Shown here: piece after piece, positions 19,337-30,049 of the stretch
How positions within the stretch are numbered: the first letter of the stretch is position 1
How the letters are laid out: every line of letters starts with the position of its first letter
Source of the DNA: an uncultured Woeseiaceae bacterium
Lineage (GTDB): Bacteria > Pseudomonadota > Gammaproteobacteria > Steroidobacterales > Woeseiaceae
Assembly: GCA_945788625.1 (NCBI GenBank)
Contig: CALZMQ010000004.1
Location: 1 to 64,000 of the forward strand
DNA: 64,000 nucleotides
Direction of reading: 5' to 3'
Made by a program: the position numbers and the translations under genes
The notes under the pieces: generated by a model
What the model was told of the DNA's origin: nothing
Seen by the model: the letters and a program-made list of their open reading frames with translations, nothing else
The model's database searches: none

Positions 19337-19966
19337 CTAGAGGCGCATTTCCTGCTCGAGCTCGGTCAGGCTTTGCTGGAATGAACGCCGCGCAAATACG
19401 CGGTTCATGTAGGCTTCGATCGGTTCCGCGTCTGAACCGAGATCGATGCCGTACACGGGCATCCGCCACAACAGCGGGGCGATCGTGCAATCCACGAGCG
19501 AAAATTCCTCACTCAGGAAATACGGGCGTGCGCCGAACAGCTCTTTGCTTTGCAGGATACTCTCGCGCAACATCTTGCGTGCCTTGCTGCCAAGCTTGCC
19601 GTCGTTGCTCGACTCGGCTTCCTCTGCAATCGAGTACCAGTCGGTCTCGATGCGGAAAAGCGCGAGGCGAAATTGCGCGCGCGTCACTGGGTCGACCGGC
19701 ATCAAAGGCGGGTGCGGAAAGCGCTCATCGAGATACTCGATGATGACGCGCGAATCATAGAGCGTCAGGTCACGATCGACCAGCGTGGGCACCGTGTGAT
19801 ACGGATTGAGATCCATCAGGTCTTCGGGCAGTTCCGGCCCGGCGACGTTGGCAATCTCGATATTGATGTTCTTTTCCGCGAGAACCAGCCGCGTGCGATG
19901 GCTGTGGATATCCGTTGGCCGCGAAAACAGCGTCATTACTGAACGTCGATTGGCTACTACTGCCAT
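19337..19966 (-). CDS. sspA: Stringent starvation protein A, GST-like
   Basis: RNA-polymerase-associated protein with a glutathione-S-transferase fold and no expected catalytic role. It has 209 residues with the thioredoxin-like N-terminal domain (MTLFSRPTDIHSHRTRLVLA, NPYHTVPTLVDRDLTLYDSR) and an all-helical C-terminal domain (FLSEEFSLVDCTIAPLLWRM). The ATG overlaps the petC stop by one base (TAATG), so it is coupled to the bc1 genes. sspB follows after 131 bases. Confidence 0.95.
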   Translation of the reverse strand: MAVVANRRSVMTLFSRPTDIHSHRTRLVLAEKNINIEIANVAGPELPEDLMDLNPYHTVPTLVDRDLTLYDSRVIIEYLDERFPHPPLMPVDPVTRAQFRLALFRIETDWYSIAEEAESSNDGKLGSKARKMLRESILQSKELFGARPYFLSEEFSLVDCTIAPLLWRMPVYGIDLGSDAEPIEAYMNRVFARRSFQQSLTELEQEMRL

Positions 19967-20721
19967 TACTTCACATCCTTCCAGATTTGTTTTTTGAGCA
20001 TTGAGGCCAGGATGAAGAAGAAGATCAGGAACATCAGGACCCAGACGCCGAGTTTGCGGCGCTCGGCACGAACCGGTTCCGCAATATAAGCGAGAAAATT
20101 GACCGTATCGCGCACGAAATCATCGTAATCTTCGGCATCCATTGCGCCGGCGGAGAGCACTTCGAAGCCATCGAAGGTTGTGGTCACCGAACCGTCCTCG
20201 TTGTCATGCGTAGCGAAATTCGCGGTCTGGTAGCCCTGCAATTCCCACAAAACATGCGGCATGCTGGTACCCGACAGTACGAGGTTGTCGACGCCTGTAG
20301 GGCTGTTCGGGGAAACATAAAAACCTTTGAGGAAGTTGAATATGTAGTCCGCACCCTTTGCCCGGGCCATCAGTGACAGGTCCGGCGGCGGCGTGCCATA
20401 CCAGCGAGCGGCGTCTTTGGACGGCATCGCGGCCTGGATCGTCTCGAAGGTCTTTTCGGCGTTGAACATCAGGTTGTCGATCAACTGTTCTTCCGAGAGT
20501 TCGAGATACTTGCCGATGGTCTTGTAGCGAACGTACTGCGCTGAGTGACAGCCCGAGCAATAATTCATGAAATTACGCGCGCCGCGCTGCAGCGACGAAA
20601 TGTTGTCGGGCTTGATGTCAGCCGATTCCATGTGAGTTCCACCGCCCGCGGCCATGGTCTGGTGGGCGAAAAAACAGGCGCCGAGCGTCATCAGGCTCGC
20701 AAGTGTCTTTAACTTACCCAT
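19966..20721 (-). CDS. petC: Cytochrome c1 of the bc1 complex
   Basis: Haem c subunit passing electrons from the Rieske centre to soluble cytochrome c. It has 251 residues: signal peptide to about residue 24 (HQTMAA), the haem motif CSGCH at 55-59, an axial methionine region near GTSMPHVLW, and one C-terminal anchor helix (VWVLMFLIFFFILASML). It overlaps the petB end by eight bases. Confidence 0.96.
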   Translation of the reverse strand: MGKLKTLASLMTLGACFFAHQTMAAGGGTHMESADIKPDNISSLQRGARNFMNYCSGCHSAQYVRYKTIGKYLELSEEQLIDNLMFNAEKTFETIQAAMPSKDAARWYGTPPPDLSLMARAKGADYIFNFLKGFYVSPNSPTGVDNLVLSGTSMPHVLWELQGYQTANFATHDNEDGSVTTTFDGFEVLSAGAMDAEDYDDFVRDTVNFLAYIAEPVRAERRKLGVWVLMFLIFFFILASMLKKQIWKDVK

Positions 20722-21964
20722 GGTAGACCACCCTGTCAGGCACCGGCTTCGTCTTGTCCCTTGACGTGTAGAACGGCATCAAAATGAAGAACGCGAAATA
20801 CAGGACCGAGAAGAATTGCGCCATCCTGACGTACACGCCTTCCGCCGGTTGCATGCCCAGCCAGAGCAATGTCACGAAGGTAATGACGAATACGCTCAAT
20901 GCCGTCTTGTACATCCAGCCGCGGTAACGTATCGAGCGTACCCGGCATCGATCGAGCCAGGGCAGGAATACCGGCAAAACAACAGCCATTGCAAACAACA
21001 CGAAACCCCACAACTTGCTGGGCACCGCGCGCAAGATTGCGTAGTACGGCGTGAAATACCAGACCGGCGCAATATGTTCCGGCGTCGCCGTCATGTTCGC
21101 CGGCTCGAAGTTGGCGTGCTCGAGGAAGTAGCCGCCCATATCGGGCGCAAAGAACACCACGGAACAAAAGATCATCAAGAACACGATGATGGCGACCAGG
21201 TCTTTACTCGTGTGGTATGGGTGGAACGCAATGCCATCGATCGGCTTGCCGCTCGCATCCTTATTCTTCTTGATGTCGATGCCGTCCGGATTGTTGGAAC
21301 CGACTTCGTGCAGCGCCACGATATGGACGAACACGAGTCCGATCAATGCCAGCGGCAATACGATGACGTGCAAGGCAAAAAAGCGATTGAGCGTGATGTC
21401 CGATATCGAGTAATCGCCACGGATGATCTCGACAAGCGCCTCACCCACCCAGGGAATGGCACCGAACAGCGAAATGATGACTTGTGCGCCCCAGTAGGAC
21501 ATCTGACCCCACGGCAGCAGGTAGCCGGCGAAGGCCTCGGCCATGAGCACAAAAAATATCAGCATGCCGATGAGCCAGATCAGCTCGCGAGGCTTCTTGT
21601 ACGACCCGTACAGCATGGCGCGGAACATGTGCAGGTAGACGACGATGAAGAAGAACGACGCACCGGTCGAATGCAGGTAACGAATGAGCCAGCCCCACTC
21701 GACGTCGCGCATGATGTATTCGACTGAGGCGAATGCGTCATCCGCCGAGGGCTTGTAATTCATCGTCAGGAAAATGCCGGTCAGCAGCTGAATCGCAAGC
21801 ACGACGAACGCGAGGACACCGAACACATACCACCAGTTGAAGTTCTTCGACGCGTAGTACTCGGTGACGTGGTATTTCATCGTCGACGTGAACGGGAACC
21901 GATCATCGATCCACTTCACGAATCCACCCTGCGGCTTGCCGATTTCGGCTTCGATTCTCGCCAT
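20714..21964 (-). CDS. petB: Cytochrome b of the bc1 complex
   Basis: Membrane core of complex III, with two b haems and both quinone sites. It has 416 residues and eight predicted helices. Histidine-bearing helices include WLIRYLHSTGASFFFIVVYL and RFFALHVIVLPLALIG; the Qo-site motif PEH is seen in ATPEHIAPVWYF, and WGAQVIISLFGAIPW is typical. ATG 21964 overlaps the petA stop (TAATG). A longer upstream frame to 22354 lies inside petA and is rejected. It is full length and unsplit, as in proteobacteria. Confidence 0.97.
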   Translation of the reverse strand: MARIEAEIGKPQGGFVKWIDDRFPFTSTMKYHVTEYYASKNFNWWYVFGVLAFVVLAIQLLTGIFLTMNYKPSADDAFASVEYIMRDVEWGWLIRYLHSTGASFFFIVVYLHMFRAMLYGSYKKPRELIWLIGMLIFFVLMAEAFAGYLLPWGQMSYWGAQVIISLFGAIPWVGEALVEIIRGDYSISDITLNRFFALHVIVLPLALIGLVFVHIVALHEVGSNNPDGIDIKKNKDASGKPIDGIAFHPYHTSKDLVAIIVFLMIFCSVVFFAPDMGGYFLEHANFEPANMTATPEHIAPVWYFTPYYAILRAVPSKLWGFVLFAMAVVLPVFLPWLDRCRVRSIRYRGWMYKTALSVFVITFVTLLWLGMQPAEGVYVRMAQFFSVLYFAFFILMPFYTSRDKTKPVPDRVVYHG

Positions 21965-22551
21965 TACGCTGCTCCCGTATCCTGGCCGATCAGAATCAGG
22001 TCGTCCCTGACAAAACGGTGTGGTGGTACTCTCAGGTTGGTCGGCGCCGGTACACCCGTGTGCACCCTGCCCGCCAGGTCGAACCTCGATCCATGGCATG
22101 GGCAGAAGAAGCCGCCGCCCCAACCTTCGGCCGGCCGCACGTCGAAGTCTTCGATCGGCGCACAGCCCAGGTGAGTGCAGGATCCCTCCACCACGAGGTA
22201 CTCGGGTTTGACGGAGCGCGTCGCATTCGCCGCGTACTCCGGTTGCTGCTCGGCAACCTCCGAGTTCGGGTCTTTCAGTTGATCGTCGTTTTCGCCGAGA
22301 AGGCCGATCATCGGCTCCGACCGGCGCAGCACGAAAACCAGTCTGCCGCGCCACAACACGCGGACCATTTCGCCCGGCTGCAGCGATCCCAGGGGCACCT
22401 CGACGGGAGCGCCCAGCGCCTGCGCGCGAGCGCTCGGTTTCAGCGAAGATAGGAACGGTATTGCCACCATACCGGCACCAGCGACGCCGGTGACTACGGT
22501 TGCAACGGTAAGAAAATGACGCCTGTTGCGATCAAGGTCGTCTTCGGTCAT
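21964..22551 (-). CDS. petA: Rieske iron-sulfur subunit of the bc1 complex
   Basis: 2Fe-2S subunit of complex III. It has 195 residues with a Tat-type N-terminus (RNRRHFLT, residues 8-15) and an uncleaved-looking anchor helix to about 32. The cluster motifs are CTHLGC at 125-130 and CPCHGS at 150-155; both cysteine/histidine pairs and the disulfide cysteines are present. First gene of petABC-sspA(-sspB), with a 174-base divergent gap to degS. Confidence 0.97.
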   Translation of the reverse strand: MTEDDLDRNRRHFLTVATVVTGVAGAGMVAIPFLSSLKPSARAQALGAPVEVPLGSLQPGEMVRVLWRGRLVFVLRRSEPMIGLLGENDDQLKDPNSEVAEQQPEYAANATRSVKPEYLVVEGSCTHLGCAPIEDFDVRPAEGWGGGFFCPCHGSRFDLAGRVHTGVPAPTNLRVPPHRFVRDDLILIGQDTGAA

Positions 22552-22694
22552 CGGGCACTCCCATACGCCGTTCTGGTGACGGCCTCTTTCATAGCGCTTT
22601 TTTTTGCTTTGTTTCGAAACTGATAGATTTGCAGCAGCCCCGGTTTGCCGTCAGGATGACAGATACTCCGGTTCTAGGTGCGGAACCACGGCGC

Positions 22695-22700
22695 ATTATA
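22695..22700 (-). promoter_or_regulatory. Putative -10 box for petA
   Basis: A consensus TATAAT reads on the minus strand in the gap between divergent petA and degS, giving a leader of about 135 bases. At 17 bases spacing the -35 position reads AGCCAA, a poor match, so an activator may be needed. A run of eight A residues (minus strand) lies in the leader near 22600. Confidence 0.4.
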
Positions 22701-22725
22701 CACGGGGCGTATCGAAATTGGCTAG

Positions 22726-23832
22726 GTGCTACAACAATCAGGAAATCCGGGAATTCGCGTGGCCGATTTGAGATCAGTTCTCATTTTTCTGTTGCAGTCG
22801 ATCGTCGTGGGCCTGGCGGTCGCATTCCTCGTCGTACTGATCCGGCCGGACCTGATGCCGGGCCTCGCCGCACCCGGCGATGAGCCCGCGAGTTTTGCGG
22901 ATGCCGTCGACCTGAGCGCGAGTTCGGTGGCAAACATCTATACGAAACGCCTGGTTCAGGACAGTGACTCGCCGACGGCCAGGACGCGATTCCGGGTCGA
23001 TACGAGCTTCGCCTCGGCCGTCATTATCGATCCCGAAGGCTATCTAGTGACCAATTACCACGTCATTGCCGATGCCACTGAAATTCGCGTGCAACTCCGG
23101 GACGGGCGCATTACGGAACCCGACATAATCGGTGTCGACGCAGAGACCGACCTCGCTCTGCTACGAATCGATCTCGGTGTCCTGCCTGCCATCCGGCTGG
23201 GAAGCTCGGCGCAACTGCGGATCGGCGACGTGGTACTGGCCATCGGCAACCCCTACGGCCTGACGACGTCCGTTACGCAAGGCATCGTCAGCGCAACCGG
23301 GCGCGGTCTCCTGAATCTTGTGACCTTCGAGAACTTCATTCAGACCGATGCCGCCATCAATGCCGGCAATTCGGGAGGCGCCCTGATCAATAGCCGCGGT
23401 GAACTCGTGGGCATCAACACCGCAGTGCTGGCCCAGGATCCGGGCACGGAGGGTATCGGCTTCGCCATACCCGTCGACCTCGTGCGCGGCGTCGTCGACC
23501 AGATCAAGGAGCATGGCCGTGTGATTCGCGGCTACATGGGCCTGATGCCGGACGACCTGACGAATGCCGAGCGGCTCGCGCGCGGCATTGAAAGCAACAT
23601 GGGCATTCTCCTGGTCGAAGTGTACGAGGACGGCCCGGCAGCGAAGGCGGGTCTCAGGCGCGGCGACGTCATCCTGGAAATGAACGACGAGCCTGTATTT
23701 TCGCAGCGCCAGGCCCTGCTCATTTCCGCCAGCACGATTCCGGGCGATAGCGTCAAAGTCGCCGGCATCCGGGATGGTGTGCGCTTCGAGACAAGCGTGA
23801 CGGCCGGCGAGCGGCCTGAAGAACCCAGGTAG
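22726..23832 (+). CDS. degS: Membrane-anchored DegS-type serine protease
   Basis: Periplasmic trypsin-like protease of the HtrA family with one N-terminal membrane anchor (about 17-38) and a single PDZ domain (about 275-360). That architecture matches DegS, which starts RseA cleavage and the sigmaE response, rather than DegP or DegQ (two PDZ). Catalytic triad: H112 (NYHVIADAT), D142 (ETDLALLRID) and S216 (GNSGGAL). It has 368 residues from GTG 22726. A second in-frame GTG at 22759 is preceded by GGGA and could be the true start. It is divergent from petA and convergent with murA. Confidence 0.92.
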   Translation: MLQQSGNPGIRVADLRSVLIFLLQSIVVGLAVAFLVVLIRPDLMPGLAAPGDEPASFADAVDLSASSVANIYTKRLVQDSDSPTARTRFRVDTSFASAVIIDPEGYLVTNYHVIADATEIRVQLRDGRITEPDIIGVDAETDLALLRIDLGVLPAIRLGSSAQLRIGDVVLAIGNPYGLTTSVTQGIVSATGRGLLNLVTFENFIQTDAAINAGNSGGALINSRGELVGINTAVLAQDPGTEGIGFAIPVDLVRGVVDQIKEHGRVIRGYMGLMPDDLTNAERLARGIESNMGILLVEVYEDGPAAKAGLRRGDVILEMNDEPVFSQRQALLISASTIPGDSVKVAGIRDGVRFETSVTAGERPEEPR

Positions 23833-23843
23833 CGAGGCCGCGC

Positions 23844-25353
<1,510 letters not shown>

Positions 25354-25520
25354 AAGGAGAGTTTCTTACACATAATAACCGGGGGCGCGAAGTGTAACCG
25401 CAAACGGCGCGGCTTCCCAACGCCCAACTGTGATTGTGTATCATAGCCCGTCCGAGCACATCGGCCGGGACGCGGCATAGCACCGCATTGCCTGCCTATG
25501 CTCATCCAGAACAACGGTTT

Positions 25521-26486
25521 ATGCTGAACAACATCTTGTTAGTAATTGGCGGGCTTGCACTGCTTACCTGGGGTGCCGACCGGTTCGTCCACGGTGCGGC
25601 CGCCGCGGCCCGGAATATGGGCATTGCCCCGTTGTTGATCGGCTTGACGGTCGTTGCCTTCGCCACGTCGGCACCCGAGATTCTCGTATCGATTGTCGCC
25701 GCGTCTCAGAAACAGCCGGGGCTTGCTTTCGGCAATGCCATCGGTTCGAACATCGTAAATATCGGCCTGGTACTGGGCATTACTGCGGTGATCCGCCCGA
25801 TCAAACTGGAATCCGCGACACTGCGCCGCGAGATGCCCGCCTTGCTCGCCGTTACCCTGCTGACCGTATCGCTGTTTCTCGACTCCTACCTGAGCCGCAT
25901 CGACGGTATTGTCATGTTGACCGGGTTGGTTCTCGTCATGATCTGGCTGGCTCGACTCGGCATACGCTCGGCCGCCAATGACCCGATAGCACGCGACTAC
26001 GAGGCGGAGATTCCAACCGACGTCAGCATGACCATGGCCATCGTCTGGCTGGTCGTGGGTCTCGCGACGCTTCTTATCGGTGCGGAGCTGCTCGTCAACG
26101 GCGCCATCGGGATTGCGGAGCGGCTTGGCGTCAGCGAGGTAGTGATCGGCATTACGATCGTTGCACTCGGCACAAGCCTGCCCGAACTGGCGGTCTCACT
26201 GGCGAGCGCCCTGAAGGGCGAATACGGCCTCGCCATCGGCAATATCGTGGGTTCCAATATATTCAACCTGCTCGCCGTCATTGGCGTCGCCGCCGCTATC
26301 GAACCCTCCGCGATGGCGCCATCGGTGCTGTCATTGCACATATTCGTGATGGTGGCGTTCACGCTCGTGCTGTTCGCCATGACCTACGACTATGATGGCA
26401 AAGCGCAATTATCGCGAATGGAGGGTGCGGCGTTGCTCATCGCCTTTATCGCCTATGACTCATACGTCGCGATACAAAACATATAG
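25521..26486 (+). CDS. yrbG: Calcium/sodium exchanger family protein YrbG
   Basis: Inner-membrane cation/Ca2+ exchanger homologue, 321 residues (E. coli YrbG 325) with about ten helices. Two inverted alpha-repeats carry the ion-binding motifs FATSAPEILVSI with GNAIGSNIVNIGLVLG, and ALGTSLPELAVSL with GNIVGSNIFNLLAVIG. ATG 25521 begins MLNNILLVIGG; the frame extends further 5' but without homology. It opens the Kdo/LPS-transport run, three bases before the kdsD frame. Confidence 0.93.
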   Translation: MLNNILLVIGGLALLTWGADRFVHGAAAAARNMGIAPLLIGLTVVAFATSAPEILVSIVAASQKQPGLAFGNAIGSNIVNIGLVLGITAVIRPIKLESATLRREMPALLAVTLLTVSLFLDSYLSRIDGIVMLTGLVLVMIWLARLGIRSAANDPIARDYEAEIPTDVSMTMAIVWLVVGLATLLIGAELLVNGAIGIAERLGVSEVVIGITIVALGTSLPELAVSLASALKGEYGLAIGNIVGSNIFNLLAVIGVAAAIEPSAMAPSVLSLHIFVMVAFTLVLFAMTYDYDGKAQLSRMEGAALLIAFIAYDSYVAIQNI

Positions 26487-26489
26487 AAT

Positions 26490-27503
26490 GTGGCCAGGAC
26501 ACACCGCCGAGGGCGACTCTTGCCACACGAGCTGACAAATGACGAATTGCTCGCGCTAGCCGCCGACGTTCTCGACATCGAAGCACGCGCAGTAGACTCC
26601 CTGAAATCCCGCCTGAACGAGGATTTCGTGGCCGCCTGCGAGCTGTGCATCAATACCCCCGGCCGCGTGGTTGTTACGGGCATGGGCAAATCCGGCCACG
26701 TGAGCAACAAGATCGCCGCGACGCTGGCGTCGACGGGCACGCCCGCCTTTTTCATGCACCCGGCCGAAGCCAGCCATGGCGACATCGGCATGATCACGAG
26801 CAATGATCTGCTCCTTGCCATCTCCTACTCCGGGGAGACCGATGAGGTGCTCACGATCCTGCCGGTCGTCAAGCGAATCGGCGCGAAACTGCTGGCGATC
26901 ACCGGCAACCCGAACTCCACCATGGCGGATGTGGCCGACGTGCACCTCGATATCAGCGTGGCGGAAGAAGCCTGCCCGCTCAACCTGGCGCCGACGGCAA
27001 GTACAACCGCGACGCTCGCCATGGGCGACGCGCTCGCGGTGGCATTGTTGAAACGGCGTGGATTTACGGCGGAGGATTTCGCCCGGTCGCACCCCAGCGG
27101 CAGCCTGGGAAAACGCCTGCTGTTGCGGGTCTCGGATGTCATGCGCAGCGGCGATCGCGTGCCTGCCGTCAGTGCCGATGTGTCACTGCGCGATGCACTG
27201 CTTGAAATGACCGACAAAGGTCTCGGCATGACCGCAATTGTCGACGCGGACAGCAAAATCCTGGGCATCTTCACGGACGGCGACCTGCGCCGCACACTTG
27301 ACGGTGGGGCCGATATTCGCGCGACGATTATCCGCGACGTCATGCACGCGAGCTGCAAGACGACTTCGGAAGACGTCCTCGCCGCCGAGGCCTTGCACAT
27401 GCTCGAGGAAAACAAGATCACGTCGCTGCTCGTAGCCGATGAGAACAACACGCTGATTGGCGCATTGAACATTCACGACCTTTTTCGCGAGGGTCTCATG
27501 TGA
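26490..27503 (+). CDS. kdsD: Arabinose-5-phosphate isomerase
   Basis: Converts ribulose-5-phosphate to arabinose-5-phosphate, the precursor of Kdo. Up to 337 residues: an N-terminal SIS domain (VVVTGMGKSGHVSNKIAATL, ISYSGETDEVL) and two C-terminal CBS domains (from about 215). GTG 26490 has no visible ribosome site; TTG 26520 with GAGGG upstream gives 327 residues, nearer E. coli KdsD (328), and may be the true start. It overlaps kdsC by four bases. Confidence 0.94.
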   Translation: MARTHRRGRLLPHELTNDELLALAADVLDIEARAVDSLKSRLNEDFVAACELCINTPGRVVVTGMGKSGHVSNKIAATLASTGTPAFFMHPAEASHGDIGMITSNDLLLAISYSGETDEVLTILPVVKRIGAKLLAITGNPNSTMADVADVHLDISVAEEACPLNLAPTASTTATLAMGDALAVALLKRRGFTAEDFARSHPSGSLGKRLLLRVSDVMRSGDRVPAVSADVSLRDALLEMTDKGLGMTAIVDADSKILGIFTDGDLRRTLDGGADIRATIIRDVMHASCKTTSEDVLAAEALHMLEENKITSLLVADENNTLIGALNIHDLFREGLM

Positions 27504-28000
27504 GTGGTGCAACGGAAAGACTTGCCGGAATTCGCCTGGTGGCATTCGATGTCGACGGCGTATTCACCGATGGCCGCTTCTATCTCTCGGACGACGGCGT
27601 CGAAAGCAAGACGTTCCATACGCAGGACGGATTCGGCGTGCGCGAGCTGCTTCGCGCCGGTGTCGCCGTAGCCGTCATCAGCGGCCGGCGCTCCGGCGCC
27701 GTGGAGCGCCGCATGACCGAACTCCGTGTACCGCACATCGTGCAGGGCTGCAAAGACAAGGTTGCGGCGCTTGAGGAAATCGCGGGCGCGACGGGTATCG
27801 CTGCAGGCGAATGCGCCTATGTTGGCGATGACATTCCCGACCTGCCTCTGCTACAGCACGTCGGTGTATCCATCGCGGTAGCCAACGGGGTCGAGCAGGT
27901 GCGTGCGTACTGTGATTACACGACCAGCGCCCGCGGCGGCTTCGGCGCCGTGCGAGAGGTTTGCGAAATGGTGCTGTCCGCGAAAGGCGAACCGTCTTGA
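27500..28000 (+). CDS. kdsC: 3-deoxy-D-manno-octulosonate-8-phosphatase
   Basis: HAD-family phosphatase releasing Kdo from Kdo-8-phosphate. It has 166 residues with the nucleophile motif AFDVDGVFTDGRFY, VISGRRSGAVERR, lysine in GCKDK, and YVGDDIPDLPLL for Mg2+ binding. GTG start overlaps the kdsD stop (GTGA). Shorter than E. coli KdsC (188) mainly at the N-terminus. Confidence 0.96.
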   Translation: MSGATERLAGIRLVAFDVDGVFTDGRFYLSDDGVESKTFHTQDGFGVRELLRAGVAVAVISGRRSGAVERRMTELRVPHIVQGCKDKVAALEEIAGATGIAAGECAYVGDDIPDLPLLQHVGVSIAVANGVEQVRAYCDYTTSARGGFGAVREVCEMVLSAKGEPS

Positions 28001-28557
28001 TCAGCACCCGTAATTCCGCGTTGATTGCCATACTGACAGCCGGTGCTATCGGCAGTTGGTACCTCGCTCGCGACGATAAAATAGGCGAGGTGGACGAATT
28101 GCCGTACGAATCCGTGCATCGCGGCTACTACCTCAAAACAGCGCGCATTCTCGGTACCGGGGAGAGCGGCAATCTCTTGTATGAGATCGAGGCCGACAGG
28201 GCCGAGCAGCAATCAGACCAGCGAATCGAATTCACCGGCGTGCGAGTGCGCTACTCACCGGACAGCGACGTGCCCTGGACGGTCAGTGCCGATGCGGCCA
28301 CGCTGAGCGAAGACAGCCCCCGGATCACGCTGCGCGGACATGTGCGCGCAACCAGCAACAGCGCATCCGCCGACGAAGAAACTGAAATTCGAACACAATA
28401 CCTGGAACTCGACCCGGAACTTTTCGTGGCCGAGACGGACGAAAGGGTGCAGATTCGAATCGGCGCGCGGAGCCTGACCGCGACTGGCATGCTAGCATCA
28501 CTCAAGGATGACAAAATCGAACTCAAATCCAATGTTCGTGGCAAGATCGCACCCTGA
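27997..28557 (+). CDS. lptC: LPS export protein LptC
   Basis: Bitopic inner-membrane component that receives LPS from LptBFG and passes it to LptA. It has 186 residues from TTG 27997 (E. coli 191). The start overlaps the kdsC stop (TTGA) and has AAAGGCGAA just upstream. One membrane helix (LIAILTAGAIGSWYLA) is followed by the periplasmic beta-jellyroll. A frame open from 27961 inside kdsC is less likely. It abuts lptA with no gap. Confidence 0.9.
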   Translation: MISTRNSALIAILTAGAIGSWYLARDDKIGEVDELPYESVHRGYYLKTARILGTGESGNLLYEIEADRAEQQSDQRIEFTGVRVRYSPDSDVPWTVSADAATLSEDSPRITLRGHVRATSNSASADEETEIRTQYLELDPELFVAETDERVQIRIGARSLTATGMLASLKDDKIELKSNVRGKIAP

Positions 28558-29265
28558 ATGACTACCGAGATGCGCAAATCCCATGCACTGCGATTGCTGG
28601 CTCTGCTGGCAGTGTTGCCGATAACGGCAGCAGCCCAGATGCCGGATCTCGATCTGCGCCTGCCGTGGGACATCGATGCGGAGTCCACGTCTTACGACGG
28701 CAAGACGCAGATGATCATTTTCAGCGGTTTGCGTCTGTCCCAGGGCCGAGTCGGTATCGAGGCCGACGAGGGCCGCGCGACCAATGCGGAGAGCGAGGAC
28801 GGCTCCTGGCAGTTTTCGGGTAACGTCGTGATCGACATTCAGAACGGACACATCGAGTGCGACGCTGCCGACCTGAAGTTCGAGGAGTACCAGCTCAAGC
28901 ACGCAACGGTTACAGGATCGCCGGCTACGTTCGAGCTGAAACGGCCGGGATCGGACGAGCCGACCTTCGCGGAAGCGGGCAGGCTCTCCTACGACGTCGA
29001 CTCCGGCATCATCGAGTTCTCGGACCAGGCCATGATCAGTGAAGGCGGCAACCAGTTTTCCTCCGATTTCCTCGTCTACAACATCACGGAACAGCGCATC
29101 AACGCCGAATCGTCGGAAAGCGGGGAAGGACGGGTGCGGATTACCTATACGCCGACCAACGGCGCCGCTGCCGATGAAGCCACGGACGCCGAAAGTCCCG
29201 TAACGGACAACGAGAGTCCGAAGCCGGCAGACGAGGATTCCGGGGCCGAAGACGAGAATCCATGA
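28558..29265 (+). CDS. lptA: LPS transport periplasmic bridge protein LptA
   Basis: Periplasmic protein whose oligomers bridge LptC to LptD. It has 235 residues, with a signal peptide ending near TAAAQ (residue 27) and an OstA-like beta-jellyroll with [20 protein letters not shown] and the repeat-like [21 protein letters not shown]-terminal tail of about 35 residues is very acidic and rich in E, D, S and P, and is longer than in E. coli LptA (185 aa); its role is unknown. It overlaps lptB by four bases. Confidence 0.92.
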   Translation: MTTEMRKSHALRLLALLAVLPITAAAQMPDLDLRLPWDIDAESTSYDGKTQMIIFSGLRLSQGRVGIEADEGRATNAESEDGSWQFSGNVVIDIQNGHIECDAADLKFEEYQLKHATVTGSPATFELKRPGSDEPTFAEAGRLSYDVDSGIIEFSDQAMISEGGNQFSSDFLVYNITEQRINAESSESGEGRVRITYTPTNGAAADEATDAESPVTDNESPKPADEDSGAEDENP

Positions 29266-29987
29266 GTATTCTCAGCGTTCAGGACATTTCCAAGAGCTTC
29301 AAACTCCGCAAAGTCGTCAAAAGCCTGTCCATCGAGATAAAGAGCGGCGAGGTTGTCGGGCTGCTTGGCCCGAACGGCGCCGGCAAGACGACCGCTTTTT
29401 ACATGATCGTCGGTCTGATCTCGGCGGACAGCGGCAACATACTGCTCGACGGCAGGGATCTCACGGCGCAGCCAATGCACCGGCGTGCCAAACTCGGCCT
29501 GGGCTACCTGCCGCAGGAGGCGTCGATATTTCGCAAGCTGACCGTCGAACAGAACATTCTCGCGATCCTGGAAAACCGGGACGACCTCGATCGCGCGGGC
29601 CGCGAGCAGGAACTCGAGAATCTGCTCGATGAATTGCACGTCGGCCATGTACGCAGCAGTCTGGGTATCAGCCTCTCCGGCGGTGAAAGGCGCCGCGTCG
29701 AAATCGCACGCGCACTCGCAGCCAACCCGCTGTTCGTGTTGCTCGACGAGCCGTTTGCCGGCGTTGATCCGATCTCGGTGCTGGACATCCAGCGCATCAT
29801 TCGGCACCTCTGCGAGCGGGATATCGGCGTGTTAATTACCGACCATAATGTGCGCGAGACACTCGGAATATGCGGCCATGCCTATATACTAAGCGACGGC
29901 AGTCTGATCGCGGCGGGGTCGCCGGAAGAGATTCTCGAGAATCAGCACGTTCGAGAAGTGTATCTCGGACAGGAGTTCAGGCTCTGA
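29262..29987 (+). CDS. lptB: LPS export ABC transporter ATPase
   Basis: Cytoplasmic ATPase that powers LPS extraction with LptF and LptG, whose genes are not in this window. It has 241 residues, the same length as E. coli. Walker [10 protein letters not shown] is at 36-44, signature [15 protein letters not shown] at 138-152, Walker [14 protein letters not shown] at 158-170, and the switch histidine is in [11 protein letters not shown]. Confidence 0.97.
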   Translation: MSILSVQDISKSFKLRKVVKSLSIEIKSGEVVGLLGPNGAGKTTAFYMIVGLISADSGNILLDGRDLTAQPMHRRAKLGLGYLPQEASIFRKLTVEQNILAILENRDDLDRAGREQELENLLDELHVGHVRSSLGISLSGGERRRVEIARALAANPLFVLLDEPFAGVDPISVLDIQRIIRHLCERDIGVLITDHNVRETLGICGHAYILSDGSLIAAGSPEEILENQHVREVYLGQEFRL

Positions 29988-30049
29988 GGCAGACTTGTCG
30001 CATCGAAGCCTTGTGCGATCCCGAATCGCCCATAGAGTATTAATCGTCC

